Below are positions 1-7,987 of a stretch of 64,000 nt of DNA, piece by piece (position 1 is the stretch's first letter; each line of letters begins with the position of its first letter). Source of the DNA: Bacteroidales bacterium (GTDB taxonomy: Bacteria > Bacteroidota > Bacteroidia > Bacteroidales > F082); assembly GCA_030683155.1 (NCBI GenBank), contig JAUXMV010000004.1:62001-126000 (forward strand), written 5' to 3'. A model generated the notes under the pieces. The model was not told where the DNA came from, did not search any database, and was given only the letters and a program-made list of their open reading frames with translations. Position numbers and translations under genes: made by a program.

Positions 1-195
1 AAGCTCTGTGCGGACTTTATCCACATCGCCCTGAAATGCTTTAAGTACAGATTCGACCCCGGTTATTGCGGTTTCGACATCTTCATCTTTTGTGACGGTT
101 TTAGACAGATAGTCAGCCACCCCGTCAAAAGCCTTGTCACCAAACCCCAGATTAGCATATCTGGTTTTCAGTGCTTGTAAGATTTTCAATTTCAT
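1..195 (-). CDS. Phage structural-region protein, N-terminal 65 residues (cut by window)
   Basis: The ATG complement is at 193-195 and the frame stays open to base 1. The protein starts MKLKILQALKTRY and has a short helical N-terminus with repeated acidic and basic residues. I recognise this opening from proteins encoded next to the major capsid gene in Bacteroidota phages, where they are usually unnamed or called scaffold-like; that assignment is from memory and tentative. It is the first structural gene after the accessory block, on the same strand as portal and terminase, so the head operon resumes here. Confidence 0.65.
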   Translation of the reverse strand, partial: MKLKILQALKTRYANLGFGDKAFDGVADYLSKTVTKDEDVETAITGVESVLKAFQGDVDKVRTEL

Positions 196-247
196 TTTTA
201 AACTAATTAGTTATGTAAATGTGAGGTTGTAAAGTTAATTGCTTTAA

Positions 248-270
248 AAGTGCTTTCAATAGAAGCATTT
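248..270 (-). promoter_or_regulatory. Hairpin in leader of the 1-195 gene
   Basis: An 8-bp stem (AAGTGCTT with AAGCATTT, one wobble, 7-nt loop) sits 53 bp upstream of the start at 195. On the minus strand it is followed by TTTT. It resembles the hairpin at 16867-16893, which also precedes a leftward phage gene. It could be a relic terminator or a late-operon control element. Confidence 0.35.
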
Positions 271-344
271 AAAATATTCAACTTGTTACTTATAATCAAT
301 TGATATATAAATATAAAAAAATCATAAAAAATTTAATTATTTTG

Positions 345-374
345 TTGTATTCAATAAAACAATTAGTATATTTG
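345..374 (+). promoter_or_regulatory. Bacteroidota-type promoter for the rightward accessory operon
   Basis: A TATATTTG -7 box (367-374, fitting TAnnTTTG) is preceded by TTG at 345-347 with the standard 19-nt spacer. The first gene starts at 405, so the leader is about 25 nt. This is one of the best promoter matches in the window and shows that the accessory block has its own start, opposite to the structural operon. Confidence 0.65.
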
Positions 375-404
375 TAAGGAAATAACACTTAAAAATTAAA
401 AATC

Positions 405-632
405 ATGACAGTACAACAGTTAATCGAAGAGCTTGAAGGGATGAATCCCGAAGCAGAAGTAAGGTTTGCCAGCCAACCAAACTGGCCATTTGAGTATGAA
501 ATCTCTAATGTATCTGGTTTCACACCAGACGGCGAAGAAACCAATGATGAAGAATCAGAGGTGGTCTATCTTGTTGAGGGATATCAACTAGGGTATCTAC
601 CAGAAAAAGTAAAATTCGAAATAGGATGGTAA
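405..632 (+). CDS. Small acidic conserved hypothetical protein
   Basis: 75 residues, no signal peptide or membrane segment. The opening MTVQQLIEELEGMNPEAEVR and the aromatic PNWPFEYEI segment are typical of a small family found on plasmids, phages and in archaea; its role is unknown to me. The middle is very acidic (about residues 41-52). It is the first gene behind a clear promoter and is followed by a strong hairpin before the next gene. Confidence 0.7.
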   Translation: MTVQQLIEELEGMNPEAEVRFASQPNWPFEYEISNVSGFTPDGEETNDEESEVVYLVEGYQLGYLPEKVKFEIGW

Positions 633-641
633 TTATTAACC

Positions 642-665
642 GAGCCGGGGGGCAACCTCCGGCTC
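642..665 (+). promoter_or_regulatory. Intercistronic hairpin with GNRA-type loop
   Basis: A 10-bp stem (642-651 with 656-665, one G-T wobble) closes a GCAA loop. It lies 10 bp after the stop at 632 and 15 bp before the start at 680. There is no proper T-run after it, so a simple terminator is unlikely. An mRNA stabiliser, processing site or protein-binding hairpin is possible. Confidence 0.5.
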
Positions 666-679
666 TTAAATTTAAAACA

Positions 680-1048
680 ATGGACAAACTATTATTCAAA
701 ACCCAAACAGGAATCCAGGCAGATTGCTTTGAAGAAGCCATGGCCTTTATTTTAGAAAAAACAGCCATCTCAGGACTGTTTGACTTTTACAGCTCATTTG
801 GAAGGGCTGGATTTTCAAATGTATGTGCCTCAGCCATGCGGCATGAAACACCTAACGTCGTAACAAACGTGATGTTTGATTTGACTAAATATGTTCTTAA
901 GACTCAAGCTGACATCGACAGATTTAATAAAGAGTGGATGCAGAGCTACGGTCTTAAGATAACTGAATCATCCTATGAAGAAGAAAGAATCGGAGGTTCA
1001 ACCTACAGAACATACGGATTAACAATTTCCAGAAACCCAAACCTTTAA
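680..1048 (+). CDS. Conserved hypothetical protein of mobile elements
   Basis: 122 residues starting MDKLLFKTQTG. I chose the ATG at 680 because the upstream ATG at 626 would run the coding region through the hairpin. No membrane segment or known motif. The C-terminal half (roughly residues 70-118) is a basic/polar mix with YEEERIGGSTYRTYG. It sits in a tight row of small genes (4-nt gap to the next), so it is expected to be co-transcribed with the methylase-like gene downstream. Confidence 0.6.
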   Translation: MDKLLFKTQTGIQADCFEEAMAFILEKTAISGLFDFYSSFGRAGFSNVCASAMRHETPNVVTNVMFDLTKYVLKTQADIDRFNKEWMQSYGLKITESSYEEERIGGSTYRTYGLTISRNPNL

Positions 1049-1052
1049 AACC

Positions 1053-1325
1053 ATGAGCACTACACAAGAATCAAACGCAAATGTAATTATTGCTGTTTTC
1101 AGGTTTATCCACAACATACCTTCTGGTATCATTGATCAAGTATGGAATCCTGATACCTACGGTTGGATGAACACCCACTTCAAAACCAAGTACGAAGGAT
1201 TTTGCAAAAAAGAAGGCTATGCCTCTCCAAACGCTATCCTTCAGTTTGCCGCAACACTTGATGAGGAGAACTTAAAGCTATTCAGTGAAAAAATAGATCA
1301 AATAATCAAAACTTCAAATTTCTAA
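1053..1325 (+). CDS. Hypothetical protein
   Basis: 90 residues, soluble, with aromatic residues in the middle (WNPDTYGWMNTHF, about residues 31-43) and a helical C-terminus. I do not recognise the family. It follows the previous gene by 4 nt and precedes the next by 4 nt, which supports a real operon gene rather than a chance frame. Confidence 0.6.
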   Translation: MSTTQESNANVIIAVFRFIHNIPSGIIDQVWNPDTYGWMNTHFKTKYEGFCKKEGYASPNAILQFAATLDEENLKLFSEKIDQIIKTSNF

Positions 1326-1329
1326 AACT

Positions 1330-1662
1330 ATGAACACAGTAAGCCTTCAATCAATGATCATGCAGCAGAATCCTATCGCCCCGGTGGTAGGGATGCCATG
1401 CTGCGAAATTATGTACACAGACCGCTATCCGTTTACAGTGACCAGAGTTATTTCTGATCACAAAATTGAGGTTAAACCAAACAAATACAAGGTGATCGAC
1501 TTCTATGGGGAAGATTACGAAATCGGAGAGGTGGAAACAAAAGACCCCGGACAAATTTTCACTTTAAGGAAAAATGGCCGATGGGTAAGACATGGTGACA
1601 CCCAGAATGGTAGAGCTATTGCGCTCAACACCCACAGCATGAGAATTGACCCAAGTTTTTAA
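1330..1662 (+). CDS. Conserved hypothetical protein of Bacteroidota mobile elements
   Basis: 110 residues. A distinctive centre, GMPCCEIMYTDRYPFTV (about residues 21-37), is followed by alternating beta-like segments with charged residues and a final RKNGRWVRHGD motif (about residues 78-88). This looks like a small beta-barrel or SH3-like fold, which is inference. I associate the Cys-Cys segment with plasmid and phage proteins of unknown role. Same operon as its neighbours. Confidence 0.6.
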   Translation: MNTVSLQSMIMQQNPIAPVVGMPCCEIMYTDRYPFTVTRVISDHKIEVKPNKYKVIDFYGEDYEIGEVETKDPGQIFTLRKNGRWVRHGDTQNGRAIALNTHSMRIDPSF

Positions 1663-1678
1663 TCAAAACAGAATACAA

Positions 1679-1834
1679 ATGAAAAATCAAAAAACTATCG
1701 TATCCCCTGAGGAATTCAAATCAATGACAAGCTCATCCATAGTTCAATTGATGTCAAAGGACAGAAAATTGGCAATCATCGAAAATGAGGATGGTGAACG
1801 TTTCATTATCAGAAGAAATGGCAAAAACACGTGA
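1679..1834 (+). CDS. Small hypothetical protein
   Basis: 51 residues from the ATG at 1679; an earlier ATG at 1646 would overlap the end of the previous gene, so the internal start is preferred. The C-terminus (KLAIIENEDGERFIIRRNGK) reads as a beta hairpin. It overlaps the methylase-like gene by 17 bp, which suggests translational coupling. Function unknown. Confidence 0.5.
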   Translation: MKNQKTIVSPEEFKSMTSSSIVQLMSKDRKLAIIENEDGERFIIRRNGKNT

Positions 1835-2630
1835 TTTCCCTCCAACCCTACGGCACTTTGTTAAGGTGCTTAACTCCTTCAAAGGCTACTGGTATGACTA
1901 TGATATCTTCCGGGATTTCATAGATTATACCACAGCCTGTTTTCTTTGGAATGGTGACAAGGAACTTGCAAAGACTCTTAAAGCCCGATACAAAGAGGAC
2001 TATTCAAGATTTCCAGACCTTTTCCGCGCACTGGTTCAGACAATGGCTGATAACATCGCCGAAGATATGGACTGGTTTGATGCACTTGGTACGCTCTATG
2101 AAGAAATCTCACACAGCAGCAAAGCTTCATTCCTGGGACAATTCTTTACACCGTCAACAGTATGTGACTTCATGGCACAGATACAGCAACCACTTGATGA
2201 GTGTAACGAGAAAAGAACCGGCCTCACCGTTAATGATCCTGCCAGCGGATCGGGCAGAACCTTGCTTGCATTCAATAAAGTTGCACCAGGGAACTATCTT
2301 ATCGGTCAGGATTTGGACCCAATTTGCACCAAAATGACAGCCATAAACCTGGCCTTGCATGGATGCAAAGGACAGGCATTGAACGGCAACAGCCTGATGC
2401 CGGATGATTTCAGTTTTGGATATGAAGTAAATCCCCTGATATATACCACCGGTGGAATACCTCACCTTAAACCCATTAGCAAGCAGCAGTCCATTGCATG
2501 GCAAGTTTGGCATAATGAGAAAGGTGAACCCAAGCCTGTAAATGGCCATAAAGTTGAACACATCAATGAACCTGAAAAGAAAATTCCAGTACCGGTATTG
2601 ATACCGGGTACACAGTTAACACTATTCTAA
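1818..2630 (+). CDS. HsdM-like N6-adenine methylase family protein with altered motif IV
   Basis: 270 residues from MAKTRDFPP. Seen: an N-terminal helical region, GQFFTP at residues 107-112 (motif X-like) and DPASGSG at 140-146 (SAM-binding motif I). Where HsdM-type enzymes carry NPPY/F, this protein reads NPLIY (205-209), so the catalytic motif is not intact. From memory, related phage and plasmid proteins of Bacteroidota also lack NPPY. It may be a divergent methylase, a SAM-binding regulator or an anti-restriction protein. No HsdS or HsdR partner is adjacent; a SymE-like gene follows 10 bp downstream. Confidence 0.75.
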   Translation: MAKTRDFPPTLRHFVKVLNSFKGYWYDYDIFRDFIDYTTACFLWNGDKELAKTLKARYKEDYSRFPDLFRALVQTMADNIAEDMDWFDALGTLYEEISHSSKASFLGQFFTPSTVCDFMAQIQQPLDECNEKRTGLTVNDPASGSGRTLLAFNKVAPGNYLIGQDLDPICTKMTAINLALHGCKGQALNGNSLMPDDFSFGYEVNPLIYTTGGIPHLKPISKQQSIAWQVWHNEKGEPKPVNGHKVEHINEPEKKIPVPVLIPGTQLTLF

Positions 2631-2640
2631 AAAAATAAAG

Positions 2641-2829
2641 ATGAAGATCAGAGAGATTAAAGTTAGAGAGCACATTGAATCAGTAAGGAAAACCAGTAAG
2701 TTCCGTTCTCGCCCAACTCCAAAGCCACAACTAGTTCTAACAGGTTTATGGCTAAAGGAAGCTGGTATAGAGTCAGGGAATACCGTTAAGATTCAAATTC
2801 TACCTGACCGTCTGGTTATAACCGCATAG
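2641..2829 (+). CDS. SymE-like toxin-fold protein
   Basis: 62 residues. The second half (PKPQLVLTGLWLKEAGIESG, then TVKIQILPDRLVI) matches the SymE/AbrB-like domain, with the characteristic LxGxWLxxAGF/I core. In Escherichia coli SymE is an SOS-induced type I toxin whose mRNA is repressed by antisense RNA SymR. Here I see no obvious antisense promoter, and the gene follows the methylase-like gene directly, so it may be regulated with the operon. SymE homologues beside modification genes are common on mobile elements. Confidence 0.75.
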   Translation: MKIREIKVREHIESVRKTSKFRSRPTPKPQLVLTGLWLKEAGIESGNTVKIQILPDRLVITA

Positions 2830-2931
2830 CGGTTTTCCGGATTGGTATTTCAGCAGGCAATTATTTGTCTGCTACTTTAGTCCCTCATTCCATTCAGAAA
2901 TCATAAATTTACACACTCAAATAAAAACACA

Positions 2932-3168
2932 ATGACAAAGCAACAAAGAAAAGTCTATCACGTCGAATTTAAGGGAACCGGAAAGCATTACTACTTCGGA
3001 AGCCTGGCTGCAATATTCGACCGTTTTACAGTTGACCAGATAGGGGCTCTAATCGAAACATTCTGGTATGACCATGATTTTGATCTTGCCCCCTACCAGA
3101 ATGACAAGGTTGTCGTCCGGTTTGGATACCTTGAGACCAAAGAAGGGGGGAGAGGGAGGAAAGATTAA
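2932..3168 (+). CDS. Conserved hypothetical protein
   Basis: 78 residues, soluble. It has a KVYHVEF beta-strand opening, a central helix (DQIGALIETFWYD, about residues 36-48) and a basic C-terminal tail. It is last in the rightward block and separated from the SymE-like gene by 102 bp. Its end overlaps by 4 bp the end of the convergent gene on the other strand, so the two units were packed closely during insertion. Similar small proteins occur in Bacteroidota phages; role unknown. Confidence 0.6.
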   Translation: MTKQQRKVYHVEFKGTGKHYYFGSLAAIFDRFTVDQIGALIETFWYDHDFDLAPYQNDKVVVRFGYLETKEGGRGRKD

Positions 3169-4349
3169 GTGATCATTTTTATATAATCCAAAAGCTTTTT
3201 TATATCAGTGATTACTAAAAAATTGCCAAAAAGAACATTACAGTTAGGATGGTCTAATCGTTTAATTAAGACATTGTGAATTTCCTTGCCATCAACTATT
3301 ACTTTTAAATCCCACTCCCACTCTATTGGCAGTACTAATGTTGGATCAGAACTTTTTAACTCTTGTCTCCAAACAGGTACATTATGCCCAAAACTTGGAG
3401 ATACAGTGTCCCAAATTTCAATCGTTACCTCACGTACAATGGAGGAAACATTTTTTAGCGCCTCTTTTTCAATTGGTAAATAATGGGTAAACCCGGGATT
3501 TCTAATTGGGATTTTAGTTATACTCCTAAAGTCAAGCTTTTCCCAGAATGCCGTTGAATCCGCATCAATTGATTTTAAAATGATTGCGTAACATCCAGTC
3601 TTTTTAAAAATGTTGATCAGTTTTCGAATAAATGCTTTTCCGTAACCTTTCATACGGAAGTCAGGCTTCATTCCCATGATATTGATCGTGGCAATACTTT
3701 CGAAAGTTGAGAAGGTTGCAAATCCAATAACTTCATCATTTGAAATTGCATAAAAAAGATTTCCACGATTAATACTTTCTTGTATCAAATCTATATTCAG
3801 GTATAGTCCTTTATCTGTTTTTAAATACTCTTCCCTTAGCCATTCTTTAATATCATTTCTCCAACTTGGATTTATTGGCATATCATAAACTCTCAAAATT
3901 GGAATTTTCTTTTTTGCCTGAATAAAGAGCTCATAACCTTCCTTGTACAATCTTTTAAGCTTTAAGTTGTATTCCTCCAGTTCTTTTAGATGTAAACTGG
4001 TGACTTCATGTGTAGAAACCCTTTTGTTTTTTTTGTAGTTATGAAACCTAAATGGACTATTTTCATCTTGAGTATTTAAAATTAGCGAATGTGTAATAGT
4101 GTTGCGATGGATGATTAGATCTTCCATTTCATTTGCCCATTGCTGAAATTCATCATTCAATTTTTCGTCATTTATAATTTTTTTAAGTTTTTCAGGCAGT
4201 GTTCTGAATTTATCTTTGGTATTAAGAGAAGAGAAAAAATCCCCAACATCTCCCTCAAGTCCGAAATCTACAAGAAATGTTGAAATAACGTAAGTTAATC
4301 TTGATAAATAGTAATTGGCTTGGCCTATTTGCTTGAATATTTCATCCAT
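3165..4349 (-). CDS. HEPN-like plus GNAT acetyltransferase fusion protein
   Basis: 394 residues. The N-terminal part (about 1-145) is all helical and contains RNTITH at 82-87, matching the Rx4H signature of HEPN RNases. A GNAT fold follows (about 150-290) with the acetyl-CoA-binding loop RMKGYG at 232-237. The last 100 residues are a separate region of unknown fold. It lies 5 bp behind the methyltransferase gene on the same strand, so both are likely one operon. The assembly resembles toxin-like or abortive-infection proteins; HEPN activity is inferred from the motif only. Confidence 0.65.
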   Translation of the reverse strand: MDEIFKQIGQANYYLSRLTYVISTFLVDFGLEGDVGDFFSSLNTKDKFRTLPEKLKKIINDEKLNDEFQQWANEMEDLIIHRNTITHSLILNTQDENSPFRFHNYKKNKRVSTHEVTSLHLKELEEYNLKLKRLYKEGYELFIQAKKKIPILRVYDMPINPSWRNDIKEWLREEYLKTDKGLYLNIDLIQESINRGNLFYAISNDEVIGFATFSTFESIATINIMGMKPDFRMKGYGKAFIRKLINIFKKTGCYAIILKSIDADSTAFWEKLDFRSITKIPIRNPGFTHYLPIEKEALKNVSSIVREVTIEIWDTVSPSFGHNVPVWRQELKSSDPTLVLPIEWEWDLKVIVDGKEIHNVLIKRLDHPNCNVLFGNFLVITDIKKLLDYIKMIT

Positions 4350-4354
4350 AAATT

Positions 4355-6817
4355 TTATATTTCATCATAAACCTCGTCTTTATCCAAGAAACCGAATCCT
4401 TCTATTTGCGGTAAAATCTTATTCGCAAGTTGTTCGTTTGCCTTGCTTAATTCTTTTAATTCGTCTGTTGCCATATTATGTTCGGATAAGCAACGTCTGA
4501 TCTGATACCAACCAACATCCCAGGTGTCAATTTTCCATCTGTTGGTAGCCATTTGGTTTAGAGTTGAATAAAAGAGTTTGTAGACTGCTTTTGCTTTTTC
4601 AATTACTTGTTTCGCTTCGTCCGCCAACTCATTTTTTGAGAGCCAATCAGCTACAAATCTGTTATCGTCTTTAACGATTTGCAGTCTAAAATCTGGGTCA
4701 TTAATTTCCCAATGTTTGATTTCTTCAAGTTTGAAAGGGTAGAAGTTATTTTTAATTTGGTAAGTATTCCCTAAATAGTGAACATTCTTTAAAGCTGTCG
4801 TTTCGTTTGATGAAGCAAACAAACTCCAAACAACACAATCACTTAAAAACTCTTTTGTTAGTTCTGAATGCGGAATCAAAAATTGGTTTCTGTCATTCAG
4901 CCAAGTTTGTTTTGGAATTTTTCTAACAGCATGAAGTGTCATTGCTTTTTCAAAGTTATCATTGACAACTGTAAATGCACCTGCACTAACGCTTGGCGAA
5001 GATAGAATCGAAACATAATTGTTATTTTGAAAGTCGTTGCCTTTGCTACAAATTGAGGCTAAAAAATCAGGTCTTGCCCTATGTCTTGTATCTGCATTGC
5101 CATCCCTTACTGTAATACCATTACTCATTGGTGGCAAAATGTAGTCATTTGAATTTTGAGGTCTTGGAAACCAATTGTTCAAAACGTCTTTCTTTTCAAT
5201 AAGTTGTAAATGCTTGATACCAATGGTTTGAGCTTCTTCATTTGCTATGTCAATTTCAACAGATTTTTTTTCTCTTGATTTTGATAAATTCCAAATTAAA
5301 AAGCCAATTGGATATTTTCCCTTAACTCCGTGAAAAGTGGTTGACTTAAACAAAAATCCTTTTTCGTATTTATAGTTGAAAAACTTATCGCGAAATTCAA
5401 TACTGTCAGGGGCGTTTAAGTATTTCAATTTTGAGAACATTCCCAAATATGTGTTTTCCGGAAGTTCGTGAACAATACGAAACATAAACTGGGCAAATAG
5501 TTCACGTTTTACATGTCCAGCATCTTCTTTGTCCATCACAAGCTCTACTCTTGTTTTGCTTACACCTTTCTTGCTGTCGCCCTTTGCTCCTCCAACTTGT
5601 GCGGTTGCAAATGGTGGATTGATGTATACAATCCAAGTAATAGTTGGGTCTGCTAACTCATCTCTTAATTTTTTTGGAAGTTTCCAGTATGGAGCAAAAG
5701 CCAAACCGCCTTTGTTGAAAACATTCTCTACATCATCATTAAGATAGTCGTATTGAAAACAAGTTGCGTTTGGAAACACTTTATTTAAATGGTCGGCTTC
5801 GCTTCCGTGTAGCGTGGACATGTACAAATACTTATATGCTTCGGCAGGTAAATGATATTCAAGGTTACCGGTCCCGGCCGCCATATCCCATATTCTAAAC
5901 TTGCCTGATTTGTACCAATTTTTTCCAAGCACTTCGTTCCAATAGTGAATAGCTTTCTGTCCAAAACGTAAAGGGGTATAAAACTCGCCTTCAAATCTTC
6001 TTTGGCTTTCATCTGTTAGTCGGTCAAGTTTTGCATGAATACCATTTATTGTCTCGGCATTTTTAACATAGTCGTAAACACTCCAAAAATAATCGTAGTC
6101 CTTCATTAAGACTTTTTGCGTTTTGGAGTTTTTATCTTCAAATGTAAAAACCACTCGACTGTTATCCTTGTCAATTATTACTTTGTCTCGTTGAATATTG
6201 GCCAGGAAATAAAAAGATGGCTTGTATCCATTTACAATATAGGGTCCAATTATGCTTTTCCAATGGTCAAAAACAGCTTCAAAATTTTCTTCATTGATTA
6301 CCTTTTTATCACCAAAGTCCAAAATCAATTGAGGATTTAAAGCGTTTTCAAGGTTTTTCTTAAATGCTTGATGTTCTCCTTTTTGTGTAATCTTGTAAAC
6401 ATGTATTTTACTTGTTTCGGGCTCTTTAACTAAGTGGTCTACTAGCTTGGGGTCTGGTTTACTTGCAGGTCTTAACCAGTCATAAGAATCATTTGAATAA
6501 TATGCTGACCATTTATTTGTTTCTGTTAATGCCGCTTCATTTACATCAGCAAGGCACAGAAAAAATGGAATAACCATATTTACCTCAAGAAATTTCAATT
6601 TCCTAATGTAATAAAGTGTTTGAGCAAGAACTGTTGCTTTTGCTTTTAAATTCTCAAGATTTTTATCAAGTTTGAATTCAAACAGAACTTGAGGTGTATA
6701 TAAATCATGCCTATTTGAGGCATCAAAATTTATATTAAAATAGTTTGCGTATATAGCTTTTACAGTTTCTTCCGATTTTGCAAGGCTTAATTTGTACTTA
6801 AATTGGTCAAATGTCAT
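4355..6817 (-). CDS. Type IIG-like restriction/DNA adenine methyltransferase
   Basis: 820 residues. Seen: GEFYTP (277-282), SAM-binding DMAAGTGN (311-318) and NPPF (400-403), the motif order of gamma-class N6-adenine methyltransferases. The N-terminal 250 residues carry an ExK element (FEFK, 46-49) after D38, compatible with a PD-(D/E)XK nuclease. The long C-terminal region could be the target-recognition domain. Size and layout fit a single-polypeptide restriction-modification enzyme. It stands alone with the HEPN/GNAT gene between phage head genes and appears more AT-rich than the structural genes, consistent with cargo acquired by transfer. Nuclease activity is inferred. Confidence 0.75.
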   Translation of the reverse strand: MTFDQFKYKLSLAKSEETVKAIYANYFNINFDASNRHDLYTPQVLFEFKLDKNLENLKAKATVLAQTLYYIRKLKFLEVNMVIPFFLCLADVNEAALTETNKWSAYYSNDSYDWLRPASKPDPKLVDHLVKEPETSKIHVYKITQKGEHQAFKKNLENALNPQLILDFGDKKVINEENFEAVFDHWKSIIGPYIVNGYKPSFYFLANIQRDKVIIDKDNSRVVFTFEDKNSKTQKVLMKDYDYFWSVYDYVKNAETINGIHAKLDRLTDESQRRFEGEFYTPLRFGQKAIHYWNEVLGKNWYKSGKFRIWDMAAGTGNLEYHLPAEAYKYLYMSTLHGSEADHLNKVFPNATCFQYDYLNDDVENVFNKGGLAFAPYWKLPKKLRDELADPTITWIVYINPPFATAQVGGAKGDSKKGVSKTRVELVMDKEDAGHVKRELFAQFMFRIVHELPENTYLGMFSKLKYLNAPDSIEFRDKFFNYKYEKGFLFKSTTFHGVKGKYPIGFLIWNLSKSREKKSVEIDIANEEAQTIGIKHLQLIEKKDVLNNWFPRPQNSNDYILPPMSNGITVRDGNADTRHRARPDFLASICSKGNDFQNNNYVSILSSPSVSAGAFTVVNDNFEKAMTLHAVRKIPKQTWLNDRNQFLIPHSELTKEFLSDCVVWSLFASSNETTALKNVHYLGNTYQIKNNFYPFKLEEIKHWEINDPDFRLQIVKDDNRFVADWLSKNELADEAKQVIEKAKAVYKLFYSTLNQMATNRWKIDTWDVGWYQIRRCLSEHNMATDELKELSKANEQLANKILPQIEGFGFLDKDEVYDEI

Positions 6818-6849
6818 ATTACATATCTAATAATCATAATTGAAAGTAA

Positions 6850-6867
6850 CGAAAATAAATATTTTCG
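6850..6867. promoter_or_regulatory. Perfect 18-bp palindrome upstream of the restriction gene
   Basis: CGAAAATA-AA-TATTTTCG lies 33 bp upstream of the start at 6817 and just after the head-operon terminator. It is well placed to be an operator controlling the restriction/HEPN pair. Confidence 0.4.
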
Positions 6868-6873
6868 GTACGC

Positions 6874-6909
6874 AAAAAACAGCCCCCGAAAAATTAATTC
6901 CGGAGGCTG
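6874..6909 (-). terminator. Intrinsic terminator after the minor head gene
   Basis: A 9-bp GC-rich stem (6880-6888 with 6901-6909, one wobble) with a 12-nt loop is followed on the minus strand by six T. It lies 27 bp after the stop of the gp7-type gene and separates the structural operon from the accessory genes. Confidence 0.75.
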
Positions 6910-6935
6910 CCAACCAAAAAAAAACTAACCAACAT

Positions 6936-7985
6936 TCACACTTTTGAAAAGCGTGGATTGTCTTTAATGAAATAGGGCAATGTGCCTTTCTTCTTTGCTT
7001 CCTCATACTGGGTCTTATGGTCCTTAATCCATTTCTTGTAACTATCCGGTACCCGAATAACTTTCCGGCTACTACCCACTTCAGACTCTCCATCAAGCAA
7101 AGCCTGTTCCATCTTGTCAAACTCTTCATCTGTAGGTAAAACAGCCACAACATGACACCTACAATTGGGATGCCAGCCTGTAAACTTAAATTCCTTAGGG
7201 TACTTGCCTTGCAGATCATCGCAAATATCTACAACAGTGTGATTGTTGCTTAGACGAACTTCAAAGCCCTGAATGAACGGGAGCTGCTGCCAGCGGGTAT
7301 GATCTGCTGTCCTGTATGCCATGTTGGTTTCTGTCCTGGTCAATCGCATGGCATTCTTGTAGCTTGACCTGTAGACACCACGTCCGGGATGGTAGGCTTT
7401 GGCATTCTTGCTCAGTTGAAGCACTCCCCGTTTATCCCGAACCCTGCGAAAAAGCTTGTCTGGTTCATTGAGATATTTGCGTACATCTCTGGATAGCTCT
7501 GCAGCAGATCTTCCGTCAGCCAATCCAATGTCAAGTGCCATTTCCATTTCCTGTCTGAACTGTCCAACATAATTCCAAACCCTCTTGCTCAGGTTTAATC
7601 CATCTTTTCCGGTCTTGCGATTTATGAAAGCATCTCTGGCCGCAAGGTTGCGCTGAAGATAGGCAGTTGGAACTTTCCCGATTTTCTTCAACTTGAAAAC
7701 GCTTTCTGTTCGTAAATCATTGAGTTTATTGCTTTCGTCCCATTCCTGACCAATTCCATTGACGATGTTCACCTTTATCTGATCATTCAGTACCTTTAAG
7801 ATTTCCTGAGCCTGTTTGTTTATTGATGGATAATCCTCAAAGCGAAAAGGTTTTGAAGTATCAATGTTGGCTTCATTTGCAAGAGCAACAAGCCTGCGTA
7901 TTGCAGCAAGATATATCTTCCTGGTCTTATCGGCATAAGCCTCAATCCGATGGAATTGGACACTATTTTTATCAAGATCGTACAT
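6936..7985 (-). CDS. Phage minor head protein, SPP1 gp7 family
   Basis: 349 residues, directly after portal (2-bp gap). The N-terminal half is helical. The C-terminal part carries the family signature: RLTRTETNMAYRTAD (about 219-233) and GWHPNCRCHVVAVLP near residues 272-286 with the invariant HPNCRC. These proteins act in head assembly and DNA ejection at the portal vertex. Position after terminase and portal is canonical. Confidence 0.88.
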   Translation of the reverse strand: MYDLDKNSVQFHRIEAYADKTRKIYLAAIRRLVALANEANIDTSKPFRFEDYPSINKQAQEILKVLNDQIKVNIVNGIGQEWDESNKLNDLRTESVFKLKKIGKVPTAYLQRNLAARDAFINRKTGKDGLNLSKRVWNYVGQFRQEMEMALDIGLADGRSAAELSRDVRKYLNEPDKLFRRVRDKRGVLQLSKNAKAYHPGRGVYRSSYKNAMRLTRTETNMAYRTADHTRWQQLPFIQGFEVRLSNNHTVVDICDDLQGKYPKEFKFTGWHPNCRCHVVAVLPTDEEFDKMEQALLDGESEVGSSRKVIRVPDSYKKWIKDHKTQYEEAKKKGTLPYFIKDNPRFSKV

Positions 7986-7987
7986 GC

